Source of the DNA: Streptomyces rimosus subsp. rimosus
GTDB lineage: Bacteria; Actinomycetota; Actinomycetes; Streptomycetales; Streptomycetaceae
Assembly (NCBI RefSeq): GCF_000720725.1
Contig: NZ_JOCQ01000038.1
Location: 6,099-70,098 of the forward strand
DNA length: 64,000 nucleotides
Direction of reading: 5' to 3'
The translations under genes were made by a program, and so were the position numbers. Each line of letters opens with the position of its first letter. Within the stretch, counting starts at the first letter, position 1. Of this stretch, positions 27,040 to 35,525 are shown in pieces. The notes beneath the pieces were generated by a model that was not told the origin of the DNA, made no database searches, and was given only the letters and a program-made list of their open reading frames with translations.

Positions 27040-28059
27040 ATGGGCTTACGGCGGGTTCGGTGGGCCGCGGTGGTGGCGCGAGCACGGCAGATCGCGGTCG
27101 GCTACGGGGAGGGCAACTGCACGCTGCGCCAGCTGCACTACCGTCTGGTCGCCGAGGGCGTGATCGCGCATTCGCCGCCGATGTACCGCCGGCTGTCGGC
27201 GCGGTGCGCCGAGGCCCGGCGCCGGGGCGACTTCCCGGACCTGGTCGACACCCTGCGCGAGGTCCACGTCCCGTCCGCCTGGCCGGACGCCGGGACTTTC
27301 CTGCGCGAGGTGGCAGACCGGTTCGGCCTGGACCGTACGCAAGGCCAGCCGTGCGCGCTCTACCTCGCGGCCGAGAAGGACACGCTGCGCTCGCTGATGA
27401 CCGGCTGGGTCGGGGAGCTGGGCATTTCGGTGCTGGTGGTGCGCGGCTTCGGCTCCCAGTCCTCCGTCGACGTCGTCCGGGCCCGCGCAGCCGGCGACGT
27501 GCGGGAACACCGGCTGCTGTTCGTCGGCGACTGCCATGCGTCGGGGGAGGACATCGAGCGCGACTTCGTCGCCCGCACCGGCTGCTGGTCCACGGTCGAA
27601 CGCGTCGCCCTCACCTACGGGCAGGTCCTCGCCTACGACCTGCCTCCGGCGGAGGGCAAACGCGGCGATCCGCGCTGGCCGGCCTTCGCCCGCCGCCACG
27701 GCCTCGACCCCGCCCGCCCGGTGCAGTGGGAGGTCGAAGCCCTGGACCCACAGGAACTCAAGCGCCTGGTCCTCGCCGCCGCCGCACCCCACATCGACCG
27801 CACAGCCCTGGCCCGCCAGATCGCGCGGGAAGCCGAACGGCGGCGCGCCCTGCGGCGCTTCGCCGGCAGTTGGCCGCACGGCTCCCGAGTCCCTGCTGAG
27901 CAGGCGGAGGAAGCTGGGGCAGCTGAGTCCACGGTGGCCTCTCCGGTGGTGCACGATCCCGCCGCGGTGGAGCGGTTCTGGACGGCGGAGCGGATGGGAG
28001 ATGCCGAGCCCTTGCCGATGCCGGAGTTCGATGAGGACGAGTACGACGGTCCGAGGTAG
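27040..28059 (+). CDS. Topoisomerase VI subunit A-like (mini-A) protein with TOPRIM domain
   Basis: 339 residues from the ATG at 27040. The N-terminus is a winged helix with TLRQLHYRLVAEGVI, where the Tyr sits at the position of the strand-cleaving Tyr of Spo11/TopoVI-A proteins. A TOPRIM-like fold follows: the conserved Glu in LYLAAEKDTL (about 108), then GFGSQSSVDVVRARA, and the acidic motif VGDCHASGEDIERDF (about 165-179) in place of DxD. No B (ATPase) subunit is encoded nearby. Stand-alone mini-A proteins occur in bacterial mobile elements and are of unknown role. The C-terminal 60 residues are acidic and low in complexity (FDEDEYDGPR). Confidence 0.65.
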   Translation: MGLRRVRWAAVVARARQIAVGYGEGNCTLRQLHYRLVAEGVIAHSPPMYRRLSARCAEARRRGDFPDLVDTLREVHVPSAWPDAGTFLREVADRFGLDRTQGQPCALYLAAEKDTLRSLMTGWVGELGISVLVVRGFGSQSSVDVVRARAAGDVREHRLLFVGDCHASGEDIERDFVARTGCWSTVERVALTYGQVLAYDLPPAEGKRGDPRWPAFARRHGLDPARPVQWEVEALDPQELKRLVLAAAAPHIDRTALARQIAREAERRRALRRFAGSWPHGSRVPAEQAEEAGAAESTVASPVVHDPAAVERFWTAERMGDAEPLPMPEFDEDEYDGPR

Positions 28060-28270
28060 GCGTGCCGTGCTGGTGTCGGCACCGGCATCTGGACGCCGTT
28101 GGCCGGGCCCGCCGCGCCTCGCCCACCTTCCCTTGGCCATGGACGCCGGGCCCCAGGATCAGGCCGCTCACGCTGGCGGGCGCGGCTGGCCCGGGTGGAG
28201 CAACCTTCGGTCTGGCACGCCGCGTCGTCCCGTCTTGCGGCAGGCTGGGCGCTACGAAGAACCATGGCCA

Positions 28271-28312
28271 CTAGAGCGTTTCTGACGGCAAGAGCCGTCA
28301 GAAACGCCCTAG
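28271..28312. repeat. 14-bp inverted repeat with four-base loop, flanked by CTAG on both sides
   Basis: GCGTTTCTGACGGC, AAGA, GCCGTCAGAAACGC (28276-28307) with CTAG at 28271-28274 and at 28309-28312. As a hairpin it could terminate transcription from the mini-A gene 215 bases upstream. The flanking CTAG copies equal those around the IS5-like element at 47.8-49.5 kb, so it may instead be two insertion-element ends left joined after loss of the interior. Confidence 0.6.
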
Positions 28313-28405
28313 GCGGGTGGCAAGCGGTTTGGACGGAGCCGGTGCTCTTCCGCTCAGGGCGGTGCCAGTCGACGGCAGATGCTCGGGTTGGGAAGAATGC
28401 TCGGC

Positions 28406-28762
28406 ATGGGGATGCGGGAAGCACGGGCGGCGGAGCAGTGGCGCAAGGTGGGGACTTTCGGCACGATCACCGAAGGCGGGCAGCGTCTCTGCACGATCTG
28501 TGGCACACGCGTGCATTCCTACCAGTACCGTTTCCACCCACCCGAATCCTCGCTGTTCGAGCGGTGCATCGGGCTGGCCTGGTGTGCGGGCTGCCGGGTC
28601 TACTGCGGATCGATGGTGCACGTCTCCCGCGAGACGGTCCTCGAGGACGCCCTCGCCTCGCTGCCCCGTGACCGATGCGAGCACCTGCAGCGAAGCGAGA
28701 CCGCGTTGCTCGACTACCTGGACAGCAGGACACACGACAGCAGCGCACAGCCTGGACGATAA
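28406..28762 (+). CDS. Small zinc-ribbon-like hypothetical protein
   Basis: 118 residues from the ATG at 28406, chosen because GGGAAG lies ten bases upstream; in-frame ATGs at 28379, 28397 and 28412 are alternatives. Two Cys pairs, LCTICGT and WCAGCRVYCG, about 35 residues apart, could bind one zinc ion. The rest is polar with a helical C-terminus (ETVLEDALASLPRDRC). The gene is intact with a normal stop. It may bind nucleic acid or protein; the family is not recognised. Confidence 0.6.
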   Translation: MGMREARAAEQWRKVGTFGTITEGGQRLCTICGTRVHSYQYRFHPPESSLFERCIGLAWCAGCRVYCGSMVHVSRETVLEDALASLPRDRCEHLQRSETALLDYLDSRTHDSSAQPGR

Positions 28763-28877
28763 CCCCTTGAGAGTCTGTGTCGTCAGCGTCGTCGGCCGCC
28801 CCGTATTCCGGCCTGCCCCGCGTGCGCGCCGCGCCGCCTTGTTGCGTACGGCCGGGAGGTGTCGGAGCTCGTCCGAA

Positions 28878-28903
28878 GGTGGTCCCCGCGCGCGGGGACC
28901 ACC
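28878..28903 (-). terminator. 26-bp perfect palindrome at the end of HAD gene
   Basis: GGTGGTCCCCGCG and its exact mirror form a 13-bp stem starting three bases after the HAD hydrolase stop codon (minus strand). A terminator for that gene. Confidence 0.75.
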
Positions 28904-28905
28904 CA

Positions 28906-29562
28906 TCAGGTGGCGGCGTTGGGCGGTTGTGGAGATAGGGGGAGTGCGAGGGCGGCGATGAGGCGGGTGACGGTTTCGTTCTGGGTGGTGGCCTGTAGAG
29001 CGGTGATGCCCAGTTCTCTGGCCGGAGGGAGGTTGACCGGGTTGTCGTCGACGAACAGGCAGTGCTGGGCTGGCAGGTCAAGGCGGTCCAGGGTGCGCTG
29101 GTAGATCCTGGGGTCGGGCTTGGCCAGGCCTTCTTGTTCGCTGATGACGTGCACGTCGAACAGGTCCCATACGCCGTAGTGCCGGTAGGGATCGAACGGG
29201 TCGAGGCCGAAGCTGTTGGACAGCAGTGCCAGCTTCAGCCCGGCCGCGCGGGCGGAGTGGGCGAGACTGAGCAGGGCGGTGGCCGGGCGGACGGCTCCCC
29301 AGGCCCGGCCCATCAGGTCGTGGTCCTCGGCCAGGCCGAGGAGGCGCGCGGTGCGCCGGTTCCACTCGTGCTGGGCTATCTCGCCGATCTCCAGGGCGCG
29401 GTACAGGCGACGTCCCTCGGGGTGCTGTTCGAGGGTGTGTTCCCAGGCGCGGGCGGAAAGCCCCTCGGCCAGGCACCAGGCATCGTGGGCTTCGCGGATG
29501 CCGTCGGTCAGCACGCCGCCGAAGTCCAGGATCAGCGCCTGGTAGGGGAAGCGGTGGGGCAT
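28906..29562 (-). CDS. HAD superfamily hydrolase
   Basis: 218 residues from the ATG at 29562, with GGAG seven bases upstream. All four HAD motifs are present: DFGGVLTDG (nucleophile Asp; the usual second Asp is replaced by Gly, as in many HAD-IA members), LLSNSFG (motif II Ser), LAKPDPRIY (motif III Lys) and FVDDNPVN (motif IV Asp pair). A helical cap lies between motifs I and II, as in subfamily I. It probably dephosphorylates a small metabolite; the substrate is unknown. It is a single-gene unit with its own terminator. Confidence 0.88.
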   Translation of the reverse strand: MPHRFPYQALILDFGGVLTDGIREAHDAWCLAEGLSARAWEHTLEQHPEGRRLYRALEIGEIAQHEWNRRTARLLGLAEDHDLMGRAWGAVRPATALLSLAHSARAAGLKLALLSNSFGLDPFDPYRHYGVWDLFDVHVISEQEGLAKPDPRIYQRTLDRLDLPAQHCLFVDDNPVNLPPARELGITALQATTQNETVTRLIAALALPLSPQPPNAAT

Positions 29563-29894
29563 GGCGGTCTCCGTTCTTCGTCCGTCAGATCCCGCACCAG
29601 TCAGCCGGGCGGCGTGGCTGGCTGCCCTGGCCGGCATGGGCGGGTGGGGTGCGAATGCGGTCGTGGTGACGAGGCCGGCGACCCGCTGTGTGAGCTGAGG
29701 ACTGTGGTCGTACGGTACGCGCCCGTGCGACCGTGGAGCGGCGTCTGTGTGCAGGTCCATCGTGGCGGGACGAAGCTGCACCAGTCACCACCGACTGGAG
29801 GAGGGGTTCGTGAGCGGGGCCTGACGCAAATGCCGGGTAGAGGTCGCGACCGCGCTTGAACAACCCGCACGCGCGGGGACCACATCGACGGTGG

Positions 29895-30380
29895 CGGGCG
29901 GGCGGGCTGTGCGAGGCGTGCGGCTACCGGCGCCGGTCCGACGTCGTGATCACCGAAGCCGAGCTGGTTGCGGCCACCTGATCCGCCGGCCTGACCGACC
30001 CGGGCAATGTCGTTGCCGTCACTGATCAGGGCCGCGTGTCGCTGAGCACCAGCATTGAGGCCGCTCGCCAGCAGCTCCTGGAGTTGGAGGAGCCGGGCGA
30101 GCTGGAGGCGGCCCCGGCAGCGGCGGCATTCGCGCTCGCCTTCAGCGCCCTCCATGTCGTGCAGCAGGTCCTGCCGGGGTACCGCAGCAGCGCTCTCGCG
30201 CGCCAGGGCCGGACCGAGGAAGCCAAGGCGGAAGGCGCAGCGGGTGTACAAGACCGAGCAGGCCGCAGTCTGGGCCGAGACGGCCGCGGCCGCGCTGTGG
30301 GAGTACCGGCTGCCCGAGCTCGCCGCGTGCCTGCTGGACGACGACATTCCCGTCTGCCGACGGGCTGTCGCTCGCCGCTG
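29895..30380 (+). pseudogene. Decayed copy B of the repeated hypothetical gene family
   Basis: Reads CGYRRRSDVVITEAELVAAT, a TGA where copy A has Trp (ATWSA), SAGLTDPGNVVAVTDQGRV, ARQQLLELEEPGELEAAPA and VLPGYRSSALARQGRTEEA. Near 30235 the frame shifts to QRVYKTEQAAVWAETAAAA and LWEYRLPELAACLLDD. It preserves a middle part missing from copy A. Nonsense and frameshift mutations make it non-functional. Confidence 0.6.
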
Positions 30381-30447
30381 AGGCGGCACCAACCGATATG
30401 AGACAGCACATCTGCTGTGGTCGGGTAGGTTCACCGGGAGGAACAAT

Positions 30448-30591
30448 GAGGTGGCCCGCCTCTCCCCGTTCGTACGGCACCACGTCAACATGCTCGGCCG
30501 GTACTCGTTCCAGCTCCCCGAACTGACGGGCGGCCTGCGACCGCTGCGCGACCCGGGCTCGGCCGAAGAGGTGTCACCCCGGTGCGGGTGA
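30448..30591 (+). pseudogene. 3' fragment of a Tn3-family transposase gene
   Basis: 48 codons ending in TGA read EVARLSPFVRHHVNMLGRY, SFQLPELTGGLRPLRD, the conserved C-terminal end of Tn3-type TnpA transposases (SPFVRxHIN...GRYSF...LPGGLRPLRDP). Nothing upstream matches the rest of the transposase, so only the last about 5% remains. Confidence 0.75.
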
Positions 30592-30836
30592 CCGCCACTG
30601 CCAGGGCTGTCCCGGCGGTGGCGTTTGCACTGGTCACCGGCTCGTAGGGTGCCGGGAGCAGTAACGCCGGTGGAGGGCGTGGCGGCTATGCGTAGCGGCG
30701 AGGGCGGTAGGCGGCCGGCGAGGGTTCCGGGCTGCTGCGGGACCGGGCAGGGGTGCGGGCGGCCGCCACACCGGGTGGGTGCGGCGGCCGTGGGTGGCAT
30801 CGGCTCGTGGTTCGAGTCAGTCAGCAGAGCGGCGGA
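30592..30836. other. Gene-free stretch
   Basis: No recognisable gene or terminator. It lies between the Tn3 remnant and the 3' end of the FAD monooxygenase gene. Confidence 0.5.
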
Positions 30837-32408
30837 TCAGCCCGGCGTCACTGCACCCTCAGGCACTCCGAACCACTCCTCCAGCGCTTCCGCCAGCCCG
30901 GCCGTCGACGTCGGCGCCTTCGCCCTCGCATCGGCTGCCCAGGCCGTGAAACCGTCCGGACGGACGAGGACCGCCGCCAGTTCCGGGCGGGACGGGCAGC
31001 CGGCCGTCAGGGTGTCGACGCGGCCGGCATATCCCGCAGCCAGGGCCCGGAGCTCTGGGTCGTCGGTGAGGTCGAGCAGGAGTGCCCGGCCGCTGTGGAG
31101 GTGGTCCGCGAGGCGGCTGCCGTCGGTGAGTTCGAGGTCCGGGGTGCTGCGGCCGGTCAGCGGGTGCTCGCCCGGCAGCTCGTAGCGCACCCCGCCGCCG
31201 TTGAGTCGCGCGGTGAGGTACGTGGTGCCCGCGACCGTTCCCGCCAGGTCGCTGACGATCTCGCGCAGGGCCCGGGACTGTGCATCCGGGCGCATGGCTG
31301 CGACCTGGGACCGGGTCCAGTCCAGGACCCACGCACCGACCGGGTGCCGCTCGGAGGTGTAGGTGCCCAGCAGCCTTTCCGGTGCCCGGCCGCCGATCAC
31401 CGCGGCGAGCTTCCAGCCGAGGTTCATCGCGTCCCCGATGCCCAGGCTCAGCCCCTGGCTGCCGAACGCGGAGTGCACGTGTGCCGCGTCGCCCGCCAGC
31501 AGCACCCGGCCTTTGCGGTAGTCGGTGGCCTGGCGGGCGTGGTCGGTGAAGCGGGTCGCTGTCCGCACACCGGTGATCGTGACGTCCACGCCGGAGAGGC
31601 GGCGCAGCCGCGCCTGGAGGTCCTCGGCGGTGACCGGCGCGTCCCGGTCGGTCGGCGGGCCGTCGAACTCCACGGTGACGACGCGGCCCGGCATCGGCCC
31701 GTAGGCGTACACCCCGGTGTCCGTGGCGGTCCAGCCGATCTTCAGGTCCTCGGCGCCGGTCAGCTCCACGACCGCCTGGTGACAGGTGACCTCCGGTTCC
31801 GTCCCGGGAAAGTCGAACCCCGCGAGCTTGCGGACCGTGCTGCGGCCGCCGTCGCAGCCCACGAGCCAGCCGGCGCGTATGGCCCCGTGGCTGGTCCGCA
31901 CGATGACGGCCTCGTCGTCCGCGTCGAAGCCGGTCAGCTCCACTCCCCGGCGCACGTCGACGCCGAGCTCGTCCGCCCGCCCGCCGAGCAGCCGCTCGAT
32001 GTCCTGCTGCGCGACGAAAGCGATCTCGGCGGCGGGTCCGGCGTCGCCGAGGCCCGGCTCCGTACGGTCGACCAGGTCGGCGCGCAGCATGATTCCGGAG
32101 AAGTGCCCGACGATCCCGAGCCCTTGGCCCGCGGCCCCGCCTGCGTCCCTGCTGTTCCGTTCGCGTATGAACGCCTGGAAGCGGTTCATCGCCTGCCGCT
32201 GTACCTCGGCCAGCGCGGGCAGCATGCCACGGCGGTAGAGCGCCTCGGCGCTGGGTGTGGTGATCGCCCCGCCCTTGATCGTCGAGTCCATTTCGGTGCG
32301 GCGCTCCAGGACGGCCACCCGCGCGCCTTCGAGCCGCAGTTCGCAGGCCAGCATCAGGCCGACCGGGCCGCCTCCGGCCACCACTACGTCATAGTCGTCA
32401 TAGTCCAT
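30837..32408 (-). CDS. FAD-dependent aromatic monooxygenase (PHBH-like)
   Basis: 523 residues from the ATG at 32408 (MDYDDYDVVVAGGGPVG). The Rossmann motif GGGPVGLMLACEL binds FAD; GCDGGRSTVRK is the DG motif contacting FAD and NADPH; GRVLLAGDAAHVHSAF is the GD motif binding the FAD ribose. A C-terminal thioredoxin-like domain (from about residue 400) fits the polyketide hydroxylase/rifampicin monooxygenase class. It should hydroxylate an aromatic substrate. No polyketide genes lie nearby, so it may inactivate a foreign aromatic antibiotic or tailor an exogenous compound. It is a single gene, next to mobile-element remnants. Confidence 0.9.
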   Translation of the reverse strand: MDYDDYDVVVAGGGPVGLMLACELRLEGARVAVLERRTEMDSTIKGGAITTPSAEALYRRGMLPALAEVQRQAMNRFQAFIRERNSRDAGGAAGQGLGIVGHFSGIMLRADLVDRTEPGLGDAGPAAEIAFVAQQDIERLLGGRADELGVDVRRGVELTGFDADDEAVIVRTSHGAIRAGWLVGCDGGRSTVRKLAGFDFPGTEPEVTCHQAVVELTGAEDLKIGWTATDTGVYAYGPMPGRVVTVEFDGPPTDRDAPVTAEDLQARLRRLSGVDVTITGVRTATRFTDHARQATDYRKGRVLLAGDAAHVHSAFGSQGLSLGIGDAMNLGWKLAAVIGGRAPERLLGTYTSERHPVGAWVLDWTRSQVAAMRPDAQSRALREIVSDLAGTVAGTTYLTARLNGGGVRYELPGEHPLTGRSTPDLELTDGSRLADHLHSGRALLLDLTDDPELRALAAGYAGRVDTLTAGCPSRPELAAVLVRPDGFTAWAADARAKAPTSTAGLAEALEEWFGVPEGAVTPG

Positions 32409-32527
32409 GGCGCCGACTATGACCGAGGGGCGAAAAGGCCAAAAAGGCGCAGCGGTGTCAAGGGACCAGCCCCGCGAGGGGAATGGGGTCGGCACAGGCA
32501 GCGCTGAAAACGATCAAGGAATGAGGC

Positions 32528-32690
32528 TCATCGGCTGCTATCGCCGGGAGCGAGCAGGCTCGTGAGCTCGGAGATCGCCTCCGGGGACGGCTTGAAGTAG
32601 CGGCAGACGTTTTCCGGCTTCTTGTGCCGCGACTTCGCCATGAGCATCACGAGCGACGAGCCCCGCTCGCCGAGGGTGGATGCCTGCATC
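32528..32690 (-). pseudogene. C-terminal fragment of a tyrosine recombinase/integrase
   Basis: The minus strand, ending TGA at 32528, reads STLGERGSSLVMLMAKSRHK and KPENVCRYFKPSPEAISEL. This matches the end of tyrosine recombinases, with the box II His in SRHK region and the catalytic Tyr in CRYFKPS. The upstream part is lost where an ISKra4-like fragment begins. Confidence 0.6.
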
Positions 32691-32934
32691 CGCTACCTCA
32701 CCAGCAAAGAACCCTTCCTCCGCTACGACCATGCGCTCGCGACCGGCGTCATCGAAGGCGCCTGCCGGCGCCTGACTGTTGACTGACTCGATATCAACGG
32801 CGCCGAAGCCGTACTGAAACTCCGCGCTGATCAACAATGGCGACTTCGATACCTACTGGCGCTACCACCTCACCCAAGATCACCACCGCATCCACCTAGC
32901 CGACGACCAAAACCGATACAGACTTATGGCCTGA
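32688..32934 (+). pseudogene. 3' fragment of an ISKra4-family transposase
   Basis: The plus strand reads YLTSKEPFLRYDHALATGV, IEGACRRLTVD, a TGA, LDINGAEAVLKLRA, then after a frameshift LINNGDFDTYWRYHLTQ and RIHLADDQNRYRLMA with a stop. The order LATGVIEGACR ... GAEAVLKLRALINNGDFDTYW is the C-terminal hallmark of ISKra4-type transposases. Internal deletions and shifts make it dead. Confidence 0.7.
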
Positions 32935-33019
32935 TCAGCACTGTCACTACAGCAGAGCTACACCCATCCGAGACAGAACCCCTTCTCAGATGTCCGTCGA
33001 AGCGGATCAAACCGGGAGT

Positions 33020-34189
33020 TCAGCCGGATCCGGAAGGCGTCACCATATGCCTGCGGGATGTGCACGGAGTCGTGGGGCTGCGGTACGCGGTGGCCACCCG
33101 GATGAGGAACGCGGTCTCCGCGGCTAGGTCCGGGCCTCCTGAGTGGGTCAGCCTGGCCGGGTCCGTGTGGGGCGCTACGCCCGCCAGTTTGGCCTGGCGG
33201 GCTTCTTTGAGCATACGGGCGAGCGCGTGGGCATCCCCAGGGAAGGAGCCGGATGACCCCGGTGCGCGGGTGGCGGCGCGGTCCGCCGGCACGTACTCGC
33301 GCAGGACGAGGATCGCGTCACGGATCTCCACGAGCCTGCGGTAGATGATCAGGTCCCGCGGTCCCTGCGGCCGCAGGATCTCTCCTAGGTAGTTGCGCGG
33401 CTTGCACAGCGCGACGGAGGGCACGGCATCGACGAGGTCGCGCCACAGTGGCCACAACTGATGCAGTTTTCTGGCGTCGTCGAGGGCTCGCCGGGTGTCG
33501 AGCAGGGTCGGGATGGCGATCGAGGCCGCCCGGAGCAGACCGTGCAGGCCCATGGCGAGGGACAGAAGCGGCGGGATCCACGGCGCCCGCAGCGGTATGT
33601 AAAGGAGGTACCCGACCCAGAAAAGTGCGGCGAAGGCGGTTCCCAGGCCGAAGAGCGCCAGGCTTGTCCGTAGGGGGCCCTTGACGCTGCGTCGGCTATG
33701 GCGCCAGCACACGACGGCGCATGTGGTGTCGGCTGCGAGGTGCATGCCCTGCAGAGTGAGCCAGAACTCCAGGGACGGCAGCGGCGCGCCGTGCGGGGCG
33801 ATCGTGTCCTGCGCGTGGGGGGGTGCCATCGCGTCGAGAACCACGAGCGAGAGCAGCAGTGCCGCGCCGAGCAGGTGCAGGCGTTTCCTCGGTGGTCCGC
33901 TGCCCGTGACGACGCGGAGGAAGTCGAGCACCACGACGGCGGAGAAGGCCCCGAACAGATGCATGGCCAGCTGGGTCATGTGCGGATCACGGGTCACGAC
34001 ATCGAGGGCCCCGTCGACCGGACGGAGACGAAGGGTCATGGCTGCCGCTGCCGCCGCAACTGCGATGCACAGCCCGCGCTGGCGCCGGTCTCGGCGGGCC
34101 GCCGGTATGCGCAGCAGCACCGCGATCCAGATAGCCCCCGTTCCCATGTCCTCAATGAACCCACTGCATTCCGTGAGCTCAAAGAGCAT
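33020..34189 (-). CDS. MAB_1171c family multi-pass membrane protein
   Basis: 389 residues from the ATG at 34189, preceded by GGAGG and overlapping the ImmA stop. About seven hydrophobic helices fill the first 230 residues (for example AIWIAVLLRIPAA, GAFSAVVVLDFLRVV, LHLLGAALLLSLVVLD, LALFGLGTAFAALFWVGYLL). The soluble C-terminal half contains LHQLWPLWRDLVDAVP and IIYRRLVEIRDAILVLREYV, typical of MAB_1171c proteins. These are annotated as putative transporters, but no substrate is known; they recur with XRE regulators and ImmA/IrrE peptidases in Streptomyces, exactly as here. The membrane protein is probably the output or sensor of that module. Confidence 0.8.
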   Translation of the reverse strand: MLFELTECSGFIEDMGTGAIWIAVLLRIPAARRDRRQRGLCIAVAAAAAAMTLRLRPVDGALDVVTRDPHMTQLAMHLFGAFSAVVVLDFLRVVTGSGPPRKRLHLLGAALLLSLVVLDAMAPPHAQDTIAPHGAPLPSLEFWLTLQGMHLAADTTCAVVCWRHSRRSVKGPLRTSLALFGLGTAFAALFWVGYLLYIPLRAPWIPPLLSLAMGLHGLLRAASIAIPTLLDTRRALDDARKLHQLWPLWRDLVDAVPSVALCKPRNYLGEILRPQGPRDLIIYRRLVEIRDAILVLREYVPADRAATRAPGSSGSFPGDAHALARMLKEARQAKLAGVAPHTDPARLTHSGGPDLAAETAFLIRVATAYRSPTTPCTSRRHMVTPSGSG

Positions 34190-34700
34190 GCGGACCTCCG
34201 ACTCCCCAAGCGGCTTGCAGTTCGCCGAGGACACCCGCCGACGGAGCCGTCCGTCGATGGGCGGTCTCCGTTTTGATGAGGCTCGCCAGCATCTCCGCTT
34301 CCTGCTCCTGGACTGTGGTGTAGCTCGTCCGGGCGAGCAGCCGTCGTACTGTCCGCGGGGTGAGGCCGGAGAACAGTACGGTCAGATCGGGGGTGCGTGG
34401 CGATCGAAGTGAATAGTGATTGCAGAGGAGATGGCCGATTTCGTGGAGGATAATGTGCTCCTGATGGAGCCTTGTCGTCTGTGATTCGAAGAATATGTGG
34501 TCGTCACTGTCCGTGGAGATCCACACTCCGCAGGTCGATTTACCAATGGCGGTGGATGGGAGCGGGTGCAAGTGTATAGGGCGCTTACGCTGTTGCGAGA
34601 GGTGCTTGCATAAGGACTCCACCGAGAAGTCCTGGGGCAGATCCAGCCTGTCCACTATCAGCCGGCAGCGCCGGTGAAGTTCTTTGAAGCGAAGGGGCAT
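34179..34700 (-). CDS. ImmA/IrrE family metallo-endopeptidase
   Basis: 173 residues. The zinc-binding motif HEIGHLLCNH (HExxH, about residues 87-91) is intact and follows the strand-rich N-terminus with CGVWISTDSDDHIFFES. Such peptidases cleave or inactivate an XRE-type repressor in response to stress, as ImmA does with ImmR in ICEBs1 and IrrE with DdrO. The XRE gene just upstream on the same strand is the obvious target. The stop overlaps the start of the MAB_1171c gene, so the two are translationally coupled. Confidence 0.88.
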   Translation of the reverse strand: MPLRFKELHRRCRLIVDRLDLPQDFSVESLCKHLSQQRKRPIHLHPLPSTAIGKSTCGVWISTDSDDHIFFESQTTRLHQEHIILHEIGHLLCNHYSLRSPRTPDLTVLFSGLTPRTVRRLLARTSYTTVQEQEAEMLASLIKTETAHRRTAPSAGVLGELQAAWGVGGPHAL

Positions 34701-34901
34701 GCGGGTGCCTTCATTCTCATTGACTTGGCGCCAGTGGTACAGTCGCGCACTGTCCGACGTGTCACTGTCGTGGCTCGTATAAGACCCTGAGAATGGTTCG
34801 GTATGCCGCGTGCCGCGTCAACCATTTACCGGCTGCGCCGACGCGATCCGGCCAAGATCTTCTGCTTTCCCGCCACGGCGAGGTTCGGCGGGCAGGCATT
34901 T

Positions 34902-35390
34902 CTATGGGCTCGGACTGTCCCCCGCGACCTGTTCGGCAGGTGGGGCGGCGTCCGGAAGGTGTTGAATTCGTCGGGCTTCGTTCACCATGGTCAGCAGTGC
35001 GTCAAGCGCTTCGGAAGACAGGCCGTCGGCGCGCAGGGCGAGGTTGCGTACCCGCACGTCTCGCAGCGCGGTCGCCAGCTTGAGTTCCGAGGCGATGCGT
35101 TCCGCGGCGTCATCGTCGAAGAAGTACTCCGGTGGGACCCCGAAGAACTCGGCGAGCACGTCGAGTTGCTCCAGGGTCACATTGCGCTTCTTGCCGGTTG
35201 CCAGCTCCCACAGGTAGGTCGCCGAGATCGTGCCACCCGTGGTCTCTCTGATCTGCGCGGCCAGTTTCGCGTAGCCCGGGCGGTGTCGCTCGTCCGGGTA
35301 GAGAGCGGCGATCAGTTCGTTGAGCCGCTGGCTGAACCTGGCGATCAGACGCCGGCCTCCCTGACCGCGTGGGAGTTCGCTCTCGTTCAT
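34902..35390 (-). CDS. XRE family helix-turn-helix regulator
   Basis: 162 residues from the ATG at 35390, six bases after AGGAC. The helix-turn-helix spans about residues 25-90: YAKLAAQIRETTGGTISATY, LWELATGKKRNVTLEQL and DVLAEFFGVPPEYFFDD. The tail (ASELKLATALRDVRVRNL and EALDALLTMVNEARRI) is the helical effector region common to XRE proteins paired with ImmA/IrrE peptidases. It probably represses the module from the 200-base gap to its left; cleavage by the neighbouring peptidase would relieve this. Confidence 0.88.
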   Translation of the reverse strand: MNESELPRGQGGRRLIARFSQRLNELIAALYPDERHRPGYAKLAAQIRETTGGTISATYLWELATGKKRNVTLEQLDVLAEFFGVPPEYFFDDDAAERIASELKLATALRDVRVRNLALRADGLSSEALDALLTMVNEARRIQHLPDAAPPAEQVAGDSPSP

Positions 35391-35464
35391 CAGCCGTCCT
35401 CTGCTGGAGACTCGGCCCGCCACCGGGCCGTCCGCTGTGTTGGCCGATGCTACCGGTATCTACC

Positions 35465-35496
35465 CGGCACCCGTCCGCTTGTGCGGACGGGTGCCG
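35465..35496 (-). terminator. Hairpin terminator after MFS gene
   Basis: CGGCACCCGTCCGC, TTGT, GCGGACGGGTGCCG: a perfect 14-bp stem 30 bases past the stop of the minus-strand exporter gene. It separates the RidA-MFS operon from the XRE gene. Confidence 0.8.
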
Positions 35497-35525
35497 AAGA
35501 GCTTGAGATCTGCGTGGTGCCTGTG

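Noticed and set aside
30800..30840. tRNA-like T-arm sequence GGTTCGAGTC
   Set aside because: No matching acceptor, D or anticodon stems can be drawn around it, and the 3' part does not pair. Treated as chance.
30753..32507. 584-codon plus-strand open frame opposite the FAD monooxygenase
   Set aside because: Antisense shadow of a gene with all FAD motifs on the minus strand.
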